Under the pieces are notes generated by a model. That model had not been told where the DNA came from and did no database searches. It saw only the letters and a program-made list of their open reading frames with translations. From Parelaphostrongylus tenuis (taxonomy: Eukaryota > Nematoda > Chromadorea > Rhabditida > Metastrongylidae), in contig JAHQIW010000067.1 in NCBI GenBank assembly GCA_019055375.1, positions 62,001 through 126,000 on the forward strand: DNA of 64,000 nucleotides, given 5' to 3'. Below, piece by piece: positions 31,151 through 43,900 of this stretch; positions within the stretch are counted from its first letter, which is position 1; each line of letters starts with the position of its first letter. A program made the translations under genes and the position numbers.

Positions 31151-31502
31151 CACATAGTCCCTTTGATATGCGCTAGACTCTCCTATCCGCCTCCGAGGGG
31201 CGTGTAACGCGTCCCTCGCGATCAGTCGTGTAGATATTCCTTTAAAAGGAAGGACCGTGGAACGGAAAATCACGATGCGAAATGTATCCGCAAGATTACA
31301 GCGATCCGAATTAAACTTGAAACCAGATGTATGTATGATGAACTCAAATACGACTTACCCTTCTGGGGCAATGCACGTTTGCACTGCATCATTGAGTCCT
31401 TGCTCTGTCTTTCCCTTTGCTGTATTGTCAGTTCTTTCTAATATCATTTATACTAACAACATGAATAATGATAATAATCCTAATAGTGATGATAACAAAC
31501 AC

Positions 31503-31735
31503 GGGAGGGCTGTGGCCGAGCGGTTGTGATGCTGGTCGTGGACAAGGAGCGGTGCTGATCCCCACTCTCCTCGTCCTCTTTCCCTCCGGCAGGCAATAAC
31601 GAACGCTCTATGGAATGCCACACCCGGGCTATCTACGAGATTGCAAGGAGACGCGCTCAATGACTATTCCACGATGTTCAAGATGAAGAAGGAAAACAAT
31701 TGAATGTTAAAAGTATTGAGATTCGCATAGTGGAT
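31503..31735 (+). repeat. SINE-C copy 1
   Basis: It begins GGCTGTGGCCGAGCGGTTGT, very close to the D-arm of tRNA-Leu/Ser, and continues collinearly with 61628-61860 (CCGGCAG-CAA, CGAGATTGCAA-GAGAC, GAATG-TA-AAGTA). The two copies agree along about 220 bases. Confidence 0.6.
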
Positions 31736-32387
31736 AAAGACCCATTTGGATACGGATCAAATAAAGTGAAAGTAGAAGATGGTGTAACAAGTAGGAAACT
31801 GAGCCTACCATAAGGAATCAAAAAAGGATAAGTGAATGTTTAGAAGTACTTACTTGAACCTAGACAAGACAACAACAAGGAAATCAATTTGATCTGAGGG
31901 TTTCAGTTACATATGAAAAAAACTGTGAAGGACAAAAAAAGTGTTTGTTCTACTAAGAACTGATGACTCAAACTGCTATGAATTGCTTAGAGGCGTACGA
32001 CACGTAGGTATCGGCAATGAAAAGACGACATAATGGGCAACTGCTCAAAGCATGTTCACCTAAAAAGGGCCATAGGGGACATCCATAGGTAGTCAAAGAT
32101 AGCATGGAAACTTTGAAGCTCAACTAGCCGCTTTTTTATCATTTCGAATACGGTAACATGGATGTCGGTGAATAATAAGGCAGACTATTTCAAGATAAGC
32201 AGTAGACAAAGAACGTTAGAAATAACTGATATTTGACTATTGAGACACTCCAATTTATTTCATTTATATTTATTTGAACTATAGGACATGAAGTGAATTT
32301 TGAAAACCACAGAAACTCTGTTGGCTGAGAAATCAATGATTTAGAGAAATATCTAAAAAAGAATTGTATACATTCAATTTGTCCTAC

Positions 32388-32489
32388 AGATGAAGCAAAA
32401 TACATTACTGTTCCATTATAGGAAAATACTGTGGTCGAAAGAAGCTCAGAATTTGGTCCAAAGTTGATTTGACCGTTCAAGTTCGCATG
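32388..32489 (-). CDS. Candidate internal exon, 34 codons
   Basis: A strong acceptor (CAAGTTTATTACAG) is followed by a phase 0 frame reading HANLNGQINFGPNSELLST then VFSYNGTVMYFASS, and the donor GTAGGA. An Asn-rich, secreted-type composition is suggested (N-G-T sequon). No linked exon was found. Confidence 0.35.
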
Positions 32490-33270
32490 CTGTAATAAAC
32501 TTGACAGCTCAGTTCTTCTAACATTTGAATACTCGCGTACATCGCTATCAACCCAAGCGTCTTGAACTTGGATCTATGCTTGGTACGAACAGAAAACATT
32601 GATTCAAACTATACCAGAAAAGACGACGATGTTCGGCGCTAAATATAGAGTACGGTGACACGTCGGATTAGTGAAAGTTGCTGAGTAGCTTATTCAAATG
32701 TGAATATTTCAATGAGGCAAAGTCGAATGTGAATGACATATGGAGGCGGAAAAAACTCTGCGAAAACAATGGCATCTCGCCCATACACCAATTCGGTGAA
32801 CAAAACCACTCAACGAATAAAATCAGCGTTCAAGTGACTATTTGGTTATTTCTAAGCCGAGGTTCATATCACCCCAGTAATTACGAGCAGAGGTCAGCTG
32901 ATATAGAAAGAATTCAAAAAGTGCTGATAAGACGTTGATAAATGACTTGATAAAAACCACTAAACGAAAGCTAAAACAAAACACATTGGCACGACGTAAA
33001 CCCAACCCGAACAGTGTTCATTCTCTAGGTTGAGGCAACAAGATGGCTACTGTAGTAAAAAGTGTATTATTGAGCAAGAAGATGATTACCATAGTGAATA
33101 CAAGATGGGACACGAAGAGTTTTTAGAATAAACAAAAGCCATGGAATGAAAACGGAACATATCAGATCCGAGGAACGACGTGATCACCTTGAAGCGTTGC
33201 TTTCAAATCAGCCCATTCAAATAGTTAAGAAAACCGTAATGCAAAAGATTAAAAATTGAGAAAAACTGTT

Positions 33271-33469
33271 GCAGTTATTAGCAAATGCCGATGAAATGGT
33301 TGAGAAACCCACAAGATGGATTCACCTTCCCATTACATGTGAAGTTAGATGGCTCTACTCAATGAACAAACATGAAAAGAATAACGTGTTTTGTAGAAGC
33401 TCCTTTATTTCTGTCATTCTCACGAGCAAATATCCACCCGTAGCTTCTCGAGTTATCTATGAGACTTGA
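33271..33469 (+). CDS. Candidate terminal exon
   Basis: After an AAAACTGTTGCAG acceptor, 65 codons are open to a stop, reading LLANADEMVEKPTRWIHLPI and SKYPPVASRVIYET. Codon use is coding-like. No partner exon is visible. Confidence 0.3.
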
Positions 33470-34169
33470 AGCACATTTCACAGAGGTTATACCAGCCCAT
33501 GTTCAGCGTCAGCGATTAGAGGGTGCATTCCAATATACATATACACATACGGTCGCTGACTCGATGAGACGTCCCCTATCAGGCGATCTATCCCTCCGGG
33601 ATAGGCAAATAGCTACCAGACCTCGGCAAAGAGGATAAAACACTGAATAGAGAAATCAATAGGGCAGCGGAAGTCATTGTACAGGGTATAGGTTCATTCA
33701 ATGACTTTGAAGATGGTTATTGGAGCCTGAATGACGCATTTCTTATGGGTTCTTCGAAGAAAAAAACGCTTGCTCTTTTACCCTAAGCCACTACCGATGG
33801 CTTGTCTACTATACTAATATACTTTTCAGTTAGCTAATTTGAGATCCTCAGATGAATCAATGTACACAAAAAACATTTAATAGCCTATAGAAAAATAACA
33901 ATTACGGACGTATGGATCCTTCCTCGATTTACTAGCACCTTCGATTTTCAAACAAGCTTTCGTCTGTATTTAGTCTCGCAATCGCCATGTGGGAACTTGC
34001 AAATTTTGAGAATAGTCAATTCAAAATTCTTCACTTGAGGGGGACTCGAATGCATTATGAAAGTTTCGATATGAAAAGAAAATAACAAAAGATTTTTTGG
34101 CCAAAGCGTCGATAATTAGACGAGGCCCCACATAAATTTGCTTGGGAATAACACGCCTCCGCTTACATA

Positions 34170-34265
34170 TATATGTATATGTATACATATACGTATACAT
34201 ATATATATATCATTTATATATACATACATACATGCATAAATGTATTTCTAGAATATCTATCTATC

Positions 34266-34330
<65 letters not shown>
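34170..34330. repeat. (TA)n/(GA)n microsatellite
   Basis: Compound TATA, ATGTAT and terminal GAGAGA runs. Confidence 0.95.
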
Positions 34331-34573
34331 TTTGATCCATGTGACATCGATGACGTGAATTCAAAGAAAACCTTATTCCACTGAATAACGGCCATTCTCT
34401 TCTATTGTCTGTGCGTTGGCAGATAAAATAATTAGATAGAGACAATCAAATTTTGTACAGCGCCGTCACGCTTATCAGACAATTAATGTGTACGAATAAG
34501 CACTAAGCAGACACACCGAATAGAATCCACGGCAAATAAAGGCTGCTCTGTTTTATCAGCTTACAATAATTAG

Positions 34574-35187
34574 TATCTGGAAGAGATATGTCGAACGACT
34601 AATTGTTATACGGCGTGAAAAGCATAGTGGTAAGAGACATGGGCAATATAGACATAGTCTTAGATCCGACGACGACCAAGGTCAAATAAACAACCTGTAA
34701 CTCTGAGCTAAAATACCCACAATGCCTTTCGTCGAGAACCTTCTTAGATAACAAATTCAGTATAAACCGGATTGAAAACGTGTTAGGAGCCACGCAATAG
34801 TTAAAGTCATGTTACTGGAGTGAATATCCCCATTAGTGGACGAAGGTTTTGGTTGTTGCTTGTTCCATCTGTAGTTGTACCAGCCCACGCAAAATCCGTG
34901 ATTTTCGGTTGCGTGTTCTTTGATTAGCATAAAAGCTTACGTAAGCATATACTCATTGTCGTCATTTTCACTCTACAATATCTACAGCTGATCAAACAGA
35001 GTCAGATGCGCTTTACAAACATTTGGAGCTCCTTTTACAGAGCGACATAGTTTTCCCACCAATCGTGGAAGGGGATGTCAAACTGGAATGTTCAGAGTAT
35101 GATAGATCAGTTCGCGAAGTTAGCATCTTCGGGTCCTTTTGCGTCCACGCTTTAGCTATTACCAATTTTGCGGTCTCTTGGAAATGA
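34574..35187 (+). CDS. Gene fragment with a strong terminal exon, product unknown
   Basis: The exon 34988-35187 follows an excellent acceptor (TACAATATCTACAG) and reads DQTESDALYKHLELLLQSDI, PPIVEGDVKLECSEYDRSVR and so on for 65 codons to TGA. GTAAGC at 34940 would make a 48-base intron directly upstream. An earlier exon 34574-34629 (IWKRYVERLIVIRREKHS) has a good acceptor (ACAATAATTAG) and donor (GTAAGA). The piece between them (about 34875-34939, after CATCTGTAG) carries an in-frame stop in each frame, so the joining is unsettled. I do not recognise the protein. Confidence 0.4.
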
Positions 35188-35500
35188 ACGAGGATTTTTC
35201 GATAACTAAAAGAATGAGGTGCTGTAAAAATGACTGGATTGTAGAAAAAACTTTGCCTTATTGATCTCTGGGTATAAATGGGTATGATGATATTTACTTT
35301 GGTCTAACATACGAATACTTTTAGGAAATGGTCTTGCACCTTGTGCAGTATGTTTCAGTATTTCGTGTCCGCACACTCTGCACGATAAGCATTCTTCACT
35401 ACAGCAAGAAATAACAGTCGATTACCACTTGAATTTCAGACGAGATGGATCGAAAAACAGTTCTTTGTATACTTTTAAGCGGACAATAGGACTCTCCCAG

Positions 35501-35660
35501 ATGAACGCCCAGGCCACTACCTTAATTCGACGAGAAATGACCGACTACAAGAAGCCTCGCGAAACGCTTCGGGCGGCTAAATGAGCCATCAAAGACGTCC
35601 GCATTGAAACTTATGCATACGTTCTGTAGGGTGCGCCAGTGTACACATCGAAATCGATGC
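35501..35660 (+). pseudogene. Coding remnant with in-frame stops
   Basis: After a CTCTCCCAG acceptor, ATG opens MNAQATTLIRREMTDYKKP then ETLRAAK, TGA. The same frame goes on coding-like past that stop (IKDVRIETYAYVL, TAG; then VYTSKSMRMVTK). GC is raised. A decayed gene or transposon ORF seems likelier than a 27-codon terminal exon. Confidence 0.35.
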
Positions 35661-35699
35661 GCATGGTCACAAAAATTCCACAAAAGCACCATTTTGCAC

Positions 35700-37200
35700 G
35701 AAAATTTGTATCATAACAGAACGAAGAAAAATTCAGCAAGAAATAAAAAGCTACCTATCAATTTTTGAGAAAGAAGACGTAGCAAACTGTGTAAGTTTTT
35801 AGCTAAAGAAAAGGACAGTTTTGGTTCTTAGAAACGTGACTTCACGGTATTTGTTATGATACATGGATTGAATTCAATTTACTGAACAGCTGTGAGCCGG
35901 AGTCATATTTGACTAAAACAACAGAAGAACACATGCAGATAGAGAAAGCATACAGAAAGCAAGAGATATCAACGGGAGCATAAATCAGCTTAGAAATGTA
36001 GATCCAAGGCGCATACCGAACTCACAGTTGCCGATAAAAAATAAATTCATTACAATTCCACAAACAGACGGAAGCAATTACAAATTGCCACTAAAGCACC
36101 TTTGATTTCTTTCACCGCGCTCTAAAAACAAAAGATATCCTCGCATTTGTGAGTAGGATGTCGACAACCAATTGATCATCTTCACTTGCCTAATACAACA
36201 GCAGCATGTGACACTATTATCTTGATTGGTGGAGCAAGCTCAGTAGCGTCACTCAAGCGGTTTCTTACCACCAAGTCTTCTGCTCTAAAGAGGTATCACG
36301 GCTCAGTTCATTTTGGATCTTCAACCGACAACAGCAACTAATGCATCACAATAGTCCAGCTTTACCGAGCAAATCCCTATTAATCATTGTTGATGTTAAT
36401 CATAATGCAGCTAAAAAGATGTTATCACACTGATGCTGTTTATCACGATTTTCTGGCAGGGTCAAAGGATAAAGTACAGTTCTTTGGGCATTCTTATACT
36501 ACTACCATTTCTCTGTAACCTTTTATTCGACCAAAACAAATAAGGAGAACCAGATCACCATGTATTTTCTATACGCTATCAATCAACCACTAAAGTCGCG
36601 TGCTTCATCATGACCTCATAAGTTTGAGTGATGACTTGGCGCACAACTGATTCAAAAATCCTCTATGACCATGAGGATATCTGGAGTGTTCGATGTTCAC
36701 TTGAAACTATATTTTCCCGTATACAAACCTAATGAGTCTTAACAGATTAGACGACGATCGTATTAGAATGCGATGAGTCAAGATAGTGAGGCACGCAAAC
36801 GTAGCGAGGAAGCCGCACACCATAAAGATACAAATTAATTTGATCTAACCTGGAAGTGGACCAGGAGTTATTATATTCCTCAGATATTTTGTTGATATCA
36901 CCTCAAAACAGTTCACTATTCAATGTGTTGTTACTTAATTGCTCTGATCCACACATAAAATAATGACAACGTTTCGGCATAAGTTTCTAGTGTATGAAAG
37001 TTTGCTTGTCATCATATGAGTCTTCATATCATTTCAAATTGTTTCAAGCCTTTTCGAAATTTGGTACGTCAATGCTTACATATTACTATATCAGAGTGAG
37101 TTTTATTCAAGGCAATAAGATGGAAAAAACTCCACAGTTAACTTTTTCGTTTCACAGTTTGACTAAGGCGAAATTCATGGCATTTGTCGGGGCCATGATC
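35700..37200. other. Stretch without a supportable gene
   Basis: AT-rich. Only a possible 16-base microexon on the minus strand near 36260-36290 with good splice sites; too short to call. Confidence 0.4.
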
Positions 37201-37204
37201 AGTC

Positions 37205-37350
37205 TTCCTAATGATTAGCTTGGCCAGAAACAATGAAAGACGGCCTGTCAGAAACGAATCAAACTCGAGGAGCGATTTAGGACGATAAGATTTCTGCCGC
37301 ATAATGTCTTCGATGCAAAAGGGTGTGTTCTCTCAAAACTCACTTTTATA
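37205..37350. repeat. Interspersed repeat, pairs with 26030-26170
   Basis: Same ordered blocks as the partner, with moderate divergence. Confidence 0.6.
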
Positions 37351-37786
37351 CGCCTTTCTTGATGCCAGGTTGAAGATCTATATGCGAAACTGATTTCTTA
37401 ACAATTTTTGATAATTTTTTTATGACTAAAATGGAGGAGTTCAAGACTTCATATGCACAGTGGAGAGACCTTGCTATTTATAACATCATTATTACAGTTA
37501 TCTGGAATTTCTTTCGTGTTTAAAACATAAGTACCGACAAAACAGTGACAAAAACATGGTTCAAAGTTCTATTAGATCAGATTCTCATTTCAGTAATAAA
37601 TTAACCTTAAATTATACTAAATTCATTCCCACTAATAAATTCGTTAAGTATTAAGCAATGCTACTAGAAATCTTGGAACAATCACTATTTTCGGGTCGTA
37701 TAAATCTATATCATAACTCACGAAGTATTAATAGGCAGATTCGTGAATAGCCTGATGAGACAAATGACACTGTTTTCACTACTAAG

Positions 37787-38070
37787 AAGCGGCGTAGTGG
37801 TTAGAGGTGTCCTGCGTCGCAGCACAACGTCGATGGTTCGATCTCGCGCTCATAGCTGACCAAATCATCCATATCTCCGGAGTCGGCGAAACAGTAACAG
37901 ACTGGTCTTAGACTATCTGGGAGGATAAATAGCACTGAGTGATAGAGCGGAAGGCCACCGCGAGTGATTGTTAAGGTCAGATATGCGTTCAATCACCTCA
38001 AACGATATTTAGAAAAATTGAAGACTAATACATGGCGCATCCCTGAGGCAATGATTAATTTCGAGAGCTT
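37787..38070 (+). repeat. SINE-B copy 3
   Basis: The tRNA-like head GCGGCGTAGTGGTTAGAGG (A-box-like) and B-box GATGGTTCGATCTC (37832-37845) are followed by a body and tail shared in inverse orientation with 40567-40868: GATATGCGTTCAATCACCT and GGCGCATCCCTGAGGCA. Confidence 0.65.
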
Positions 38071-38869
38071 TATCCCTTATCTTTTATCAAGAAGTATTCA
38101 GAAACTGAAGAACCGCAGGAGTGAAAAGATTTCGAGTTAGCCAGACGCAATACACGTGGTGAGTGACAGGACGAATAAATGAATCGAGGCTTCAAATCCT
38201 GTCCAAAATAGCTCATATATTTGCACTAATACGTGAATGTGACCAGGAATTGTTGGCATCCGCCATATCAAAATGATTATGTTTCCACCTACACATAGCC
38301 AACATTCATGGACACACTGATGTGTGTAATTGTGTGGGTAAATTCTGTTCTGCAAATGTCGAATTAGCTGAAAGCTTATGCGCCAATGACTGTGAACAAA
38401 ACGGCGGGAGATCCGGGGATGTTCATAATAAATAAGCTATGCGACGTGAACTGCATGACAAGCTAACGATGAGAATCGGCAGACGGAATCCAGCGAACTA
38501 TCACTCTTGGGAAGTCTCTTGCTCAGAAACAACATAAAAAACTGAATTCGAAGAAAAAAAACTGCAATACTCATAATTTCTCTCGATCAAATGGAGTTCA
38601 CAGGACAGCTCTGATGGGAGACACTGCAAATCTGTACGCATATAAACCACCAAAATCGCCTGATTTTCAACGGTGTTAGATTTTTCCATAACTTTTGTCT
38701 TTACGAATCTCAGGACATCTTAGATACGATTCGATTCCAAGCATCCGTTATCTACGAAGGCTATTCTTACTTATTCTCGCGGGAAGTCAATTGCTTGAGA
38801 AGATTCGATTTCTTTCTGGAAACCTCATGAGGTGTGCTTATCTCAAAAACTTGTGCGAGTTGTAGAGTT

Positions 38870-39110
38870 CCCTCTGAACGACAGCTGACATTTCGGCGAT
38901 TTCGTCTTCCTCAGAGCCTCTAATTGTCTTGTATGGGAAGGGTCACCGGTGTGTTGTCACATACTATAGAAAACCATATAATTCATGGGGCAGTGAATTT
39001 GTTAACCTATGGTATCGCAGTAATGATCTATGGTATATTTTACTCATAGTGTGCGACAACGGTGACCTTTTTCATAATAGTTGTTAAACTGCTCTCAGAA
39101 CATTGACTGA
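38870..39110. mobile_element. Two RTE 3' tail fragments in opposite orientation
   Basis: 38960-38870 (minus) and 39045-39110 (plus) both match the tail at 39735-39815 (GTGTGACAnC-GGTGAC-TTTnCCATA, then GGCTCT). The minus copy carries CTGAGGA, a helix, then GAAATGTCAG. Confidence 0.55.
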
Positions 39111-39215
39111 ATATCGGAAAACATGAAGGAGGAACTTGACAGAAGAGGAAGAGCAGCGTGGGTCTCTCAAATAATTCACCAACCAATTAACGGACCCTAA
39201 ACTATGCGCTAACCT

Positions 39216-39815
39216 TTTTGATTCAACAGCCTTTCCAGCGCTCTGCTATGCAGCAGAGACATGGACTGATCCTTTGACCACGTTACAACTACTGAGAACG
39301 ACTTACAGAGCGCCAAAACGATGTCTACTGGAAATCAGTTAACATTCACAATGTCTAGTCGCCTTGCGCAGCTCAAATCCGAAATATATCTCATCTTCGC
39401 GATCCAGAAGATTATACATAGATAGGAAAACGCAGATGGGCCGGTCAAATAGTAAGAAGAGCAGACAACGGACGAAACGAATTGCAGAGTGTACTCAACG
39501 TGAATATACTCGCCACGTACACGACCACCAACACGTTGGGCGGACGCGTTCGTCAGAAGCTGTACTCGCAGCTGCCGATGTTCAATAGATCACGGTATGA
39601 AATTTGCGCCAGCCGCCATGTCCAAATCAAATCACCACCATGGACGACTATTACGAGAAAGAGACGAATGGATAATGTGTTCAGGTCCGCACAATTCGTA
39701 AAAACAGACCGTCCAAGAATCCAGGTGAAGTGGAAGTGTGACAGCGGTGACTTTTTCCATATAAGTAGTTGAACGGCTCTCGCGAAGGCGAAGTTGCCGA
39801 AACGTCAGCCACCGA
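39216..39815 (+). mobile_element. RTE-type retrotransposon, 3' end with tail
   Basis: The segment contains a CYAAETWTDPLTTLQLLRTT block, followed by the LAQLKS, MGRSNSKK and final ARKRRMD-type relics expected at the RTE C-terminus. It is broken by frameshifts. A tail with a GGCT...GAAACGTCAGCC motif (39774-39808) follows. Confidence 0.75.
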
Positions 39816-40566
39816 TTGTAAAGAAGATGTATCAACCAAGATATTTTTGAGAAAACAACAATCGTAAGATAGTTTTCGTCGTCCATGCCGAGGTTTCATG
39901 AAAGTTGGTCACACGGCTGAATGTGTGAATATGCCGCTGAATGACCGTTGAGTTGACTCTTATGAGTCCTGGAATGGCCGATCCACAGTGTTCTCACATG
40001 GATTACAGAGAGTGGGTTGCTCAGACAGTTGCTACATAGTTTCTGATCCTAGAACGATAAGAAGCTTGGTCAGATCGAAATATGGTAGCAAAATCACCGT
40101 GCTCGTGATGAATGCTAAAATTACAATTGCTCTATCTTTTCTATTCCCTTTTTTTTGAGGTAACACAGAAAAAAAAAAAAGCAAACGCTTTAGATGTCAA
40201 GTGACAAACGCATTGCACCTAGTTAGACTCCATTCCAAATCAAATGAGCCTTTCATTACTGAGGAGGCGCTAAATTGATACTAGACTCTATGGGAAAAGT
40301 CTTCCTACCATCAAAAAAGTAGGCAACTCACATGACAAGGAACCTCAAAGTGCTCTCGGGAATTATTCACACATAAATAGTCGACACGACTCAAAACCAA
40401 TAACACTCACAAAGAAGACACGGTCATTAATAAGAAGTCGAACTCATGAGTAACTGCAAAAAGGTCCTTAGATGACATATTTGAGAACGAACTAAGTGAA
40501 AGTGATGATTTTTGCACAAAATATGACGAGTTATACAATATAACAGATACCAAGTGATGTGAGTGA

Positions 40567-40868
40567 TAAAGATAAAGAATAAAACTCTCGGCGTTGATCA
40601 ATCTCTGGGGAATGCGCCATGCAATCGTCTTCAATCTTTAGCTTCGTTCAAGGTGATTGGATGCATATCTGTTTTTACAAATGACTGGCGGTGGACTATT
40701 GATGTACCAAGTCAGTGCTGCCATCTTACTAGACAAGTCTGGTACCAATTCATCGATCACGAATGGATGTAAGGCTTCGTGAGTCTCGAGCGCGGAATCG
40801 AACTATCGTCCGATCGATCATGTGTGTCGCGGAGCACCTCTACCCACTGCTCCACATGAGTTCTATGT
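40567..40868 (-). repeat. SINE-B copy 4
   Basis: On the minus strand GTGGAGCAGTGGGTAGAGG and TAGTTCGATTCC form the tRNA-like head (40857-40792). The body and tail match the other copies in order. Confidence 0.65.
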
Positions 40869-40939
40869 AATTGAAGTATGTAAGTAATAGCTGAACAAAG
40901 CATCCAGCACTACGTTCTTACCAATAAAAATTTGGAATT

Positions 40940-43900
40940 TCACGCACCATACTGATCGTGACGGGACATTGCTGCTATGAAACTGGCTTGACGAGGCGAA
41001 TTCCTCGACGGGAGCGCAGAGTTGTGAATCACTCCGTTCGGAAGTGAAATTGACGGAGTCAGCGAATTGTGTATGGTGACCTGCTGCATTGTCTAGAAGC
41101 AGTACCTTGACGATGTCCATTGGATCAAGCATTTTGGAGAAGCACAGAATTACTAATATCATTCTATCAAGTTAACAAATTCTATGGATGAATAGCAGGA
41201 GAAGCAAGAAATAAAACGATGTTTCCGGCTCTTCCTCCCATGGAAAATGACCACTATGGGAAAATTCTGTGCATATGAGTGATAATGTAATCAAAGGTAA
41301 GGCCCCTGATAATTGAAGCAAAAGAACATTCAAAAATAAAAGAAAAAGAGATACTCACTGCCAACGGTCTAGATTTCGTGGTCCATGTGGGCAATTTGTC
41401 TAGCTCCGATTCGAAATCAACTTTGCATGCAGAATGTACCGTTTGCCGAACCAGTTTACTGAAAAATAATTATTTTGGGAAACATTTCCCACACTTTCGC
41501 CCAGATATACCAAAATTTACGTTGACCTCAAACAAACATTATTCAGATTTTTAGGTGGTTGGTAAATCTATTTCAGTTGAATAGACCATAGAAGGAAAGA
41601 TATAAAAAAGGTTTGAAATGCAAAACGTGTGCCTCTATGAGGTAAACAACACCTTCATGAGTGGAAATTCTCTTAGACAGAACTGAGAGCTTCCAAGATC
41701 TTTGATATTGACATTCCCCAGAGATGAATTTTTAGAACAATACAATTCAACAGTTGTTTCATTAAGATGTATTTTGAAAACCTCTCAGGGTGGTAAGCTA
41801 AGTATTCTGGTAGGGTTTGTTGGTAAAAATTGCTCAAACCTTTTAGAGGCCTGTCCCTAGGAAATCTAAGGAATTTTTGATAATTTTTTCTAGTAACAAA
41901 TCAATAGTCCAATTCTCACTGGACCTCGGCAAAAATATGAGAATATCTTACGACCTGCCTTCATTTCTAAATAAAACAAGATTGATCATCTTCTTGATTT
42001 CTATTTGGCTCACTTGCTGGAAGGTATATTTCAATGAACTTTAAGACTCAACTCAAGTTTGAACATTCTTGTTTAATTGTAGTCAATATGCCCTCGTTTC
42101 TTAGATGTCCTCTAGAGAACGCCTGCATCCTCTTGAAATATATCCTTGCTTTTCCTCTCATTTGTTGCTGAATTCTCTTACCACATGACAAATTAATCCA
42201 TACTTCACTTCAGTAAAATCGGTTGAGTAAAAAACCGCGACATCTGCCAAAAGATTTGAACTGCACGGTTTGTTATTTTGTGTGCCGATTACTTTCTAGA
42301 GAACATCAATCAAATCCTTTATAAGTAATTTGTGAAATCCTCGAGGAGGCGTATGTAGTGACGGCACAGTGTACAGTAACACTGTGCCATCACCACTTCT
42401 CAGTCGATGGATCTCGGCTGGTAGAACAAAATTGATCCATGGCATCGACTGTTTTTGAAATATCGCAATAAACATGTAATAGAAATTTTTAAGAATGTTC
42501 AAAGCCTTAACAGAGGTTGGTACGCCAGGGCTACATACGCGTGTTTCGGAGGTCTCGCCATCCTCGTCAGCAGCCGACGCCTCCACATTAAGCTCTGCAT
42601 TGTAGCAAGGAGGGACGTGCATGTGATGACTGCACAGTGTACAATAACACTTCGGGTGGTAGAACAGAATCGATCCATGGCATCGACTGTGTTTAAAACC
42701 TCGCAATAAACATTCAATATAAATTTTTATCAGCACATCCGCCTCCCTCCTTGCTACAATGCAGGGTTCAATGTGGGGCGTGGGCTACTGCCGAGAGGGG
42801 CGAGACCTCAGAAACACTCGTGTATAGCTCTTTTACCAACCTCTGGTAAGGCTTGAAACATTCGTAAAAATTTATGTTCAATGCTTATTGCGAGGTTTCA
42901 AGAGCAGTTTATGCCATGGATCAATTTTGATTACTAATAGTCTGACGATAGAGCTCTATCCGCAAAGGTGTAAACCACAAATGTTTTCCTTCTCCTACAC
43001 TGCTATCAAAATATCTTTTCAAAAAAGCAAATGCATTTTTGAATTCTTCGACACTTGCGCTATCGAAAGAGTACTAGCACCCTAAGAAATGAGTTTTGTC
43101 CAATGATATATAAGCAAGATAAGAAAAGAAAACGCGTGGTCGTGTGAAACATAATTTTATTTTGACTTTTGCAGCGTTATAAAAGAGTTTTTGAAAAAGC
43201 GGCCACGTAAGGCTCTAGGGAGAGATCTAAGTTTTTGAGATTGCTAAGACTCCTATAAAAAATTCTTGTACAGCAAATGAGATCGAATATTCATTTTTTA
43301 CCTTATAAGCGAAAAGTAGCCGACACAAATGCGTGAACGTATGCTTGAATAGAAAACAATTGAAGGAGACTAGCAAGCACAAAAGAAATGGTTCAGAGTT
43401 GTCTTTAACAAGTAAGCTTCAGGTTTAGCTTCTAACAGTCCAAATAGGATGCCTTGGTAGCACATTGTCTTCAGAAAATAATGGTATCAGCTGCCATATG
43501 AACGAGTTTAACGTCCTTCATAATTTCGAATAGACATCAGGTGGCTCTACAATGCAACTTATGCTCTGTAATGAGTAATTAAAAGTGATTTTAAGCAGCG
43601 TAAACGACTGATAAGCATAAGCATAACTAGCGTTGGGCAACGAACAGCGGGGACTCTAGAGATTTGTTGAGTATTTTCAAAGAATTAACTTATTGTAAAT
43701 TCTAGGCATAACATACGTTGAAAAAATTGACTGCACTTATCAGATTTCGTTTATGGCAAACAAAGTTGTCACAAAGTTTATCTCTAGGACAACAGTCTGC
43801 CTATGTTTTAACCTAACAGTTTGCCTGTTTTTTTTTTTAATATAACATCTATCTCAACCAGGGATTTGATAAAAAAACTGCCTTAATAACTCAAATTCTA

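Noticed and set aside
42296..42736. 146-codon minus-strand frame
   Set aside because: It lies inside the foldback element and reads through its inverted arms.
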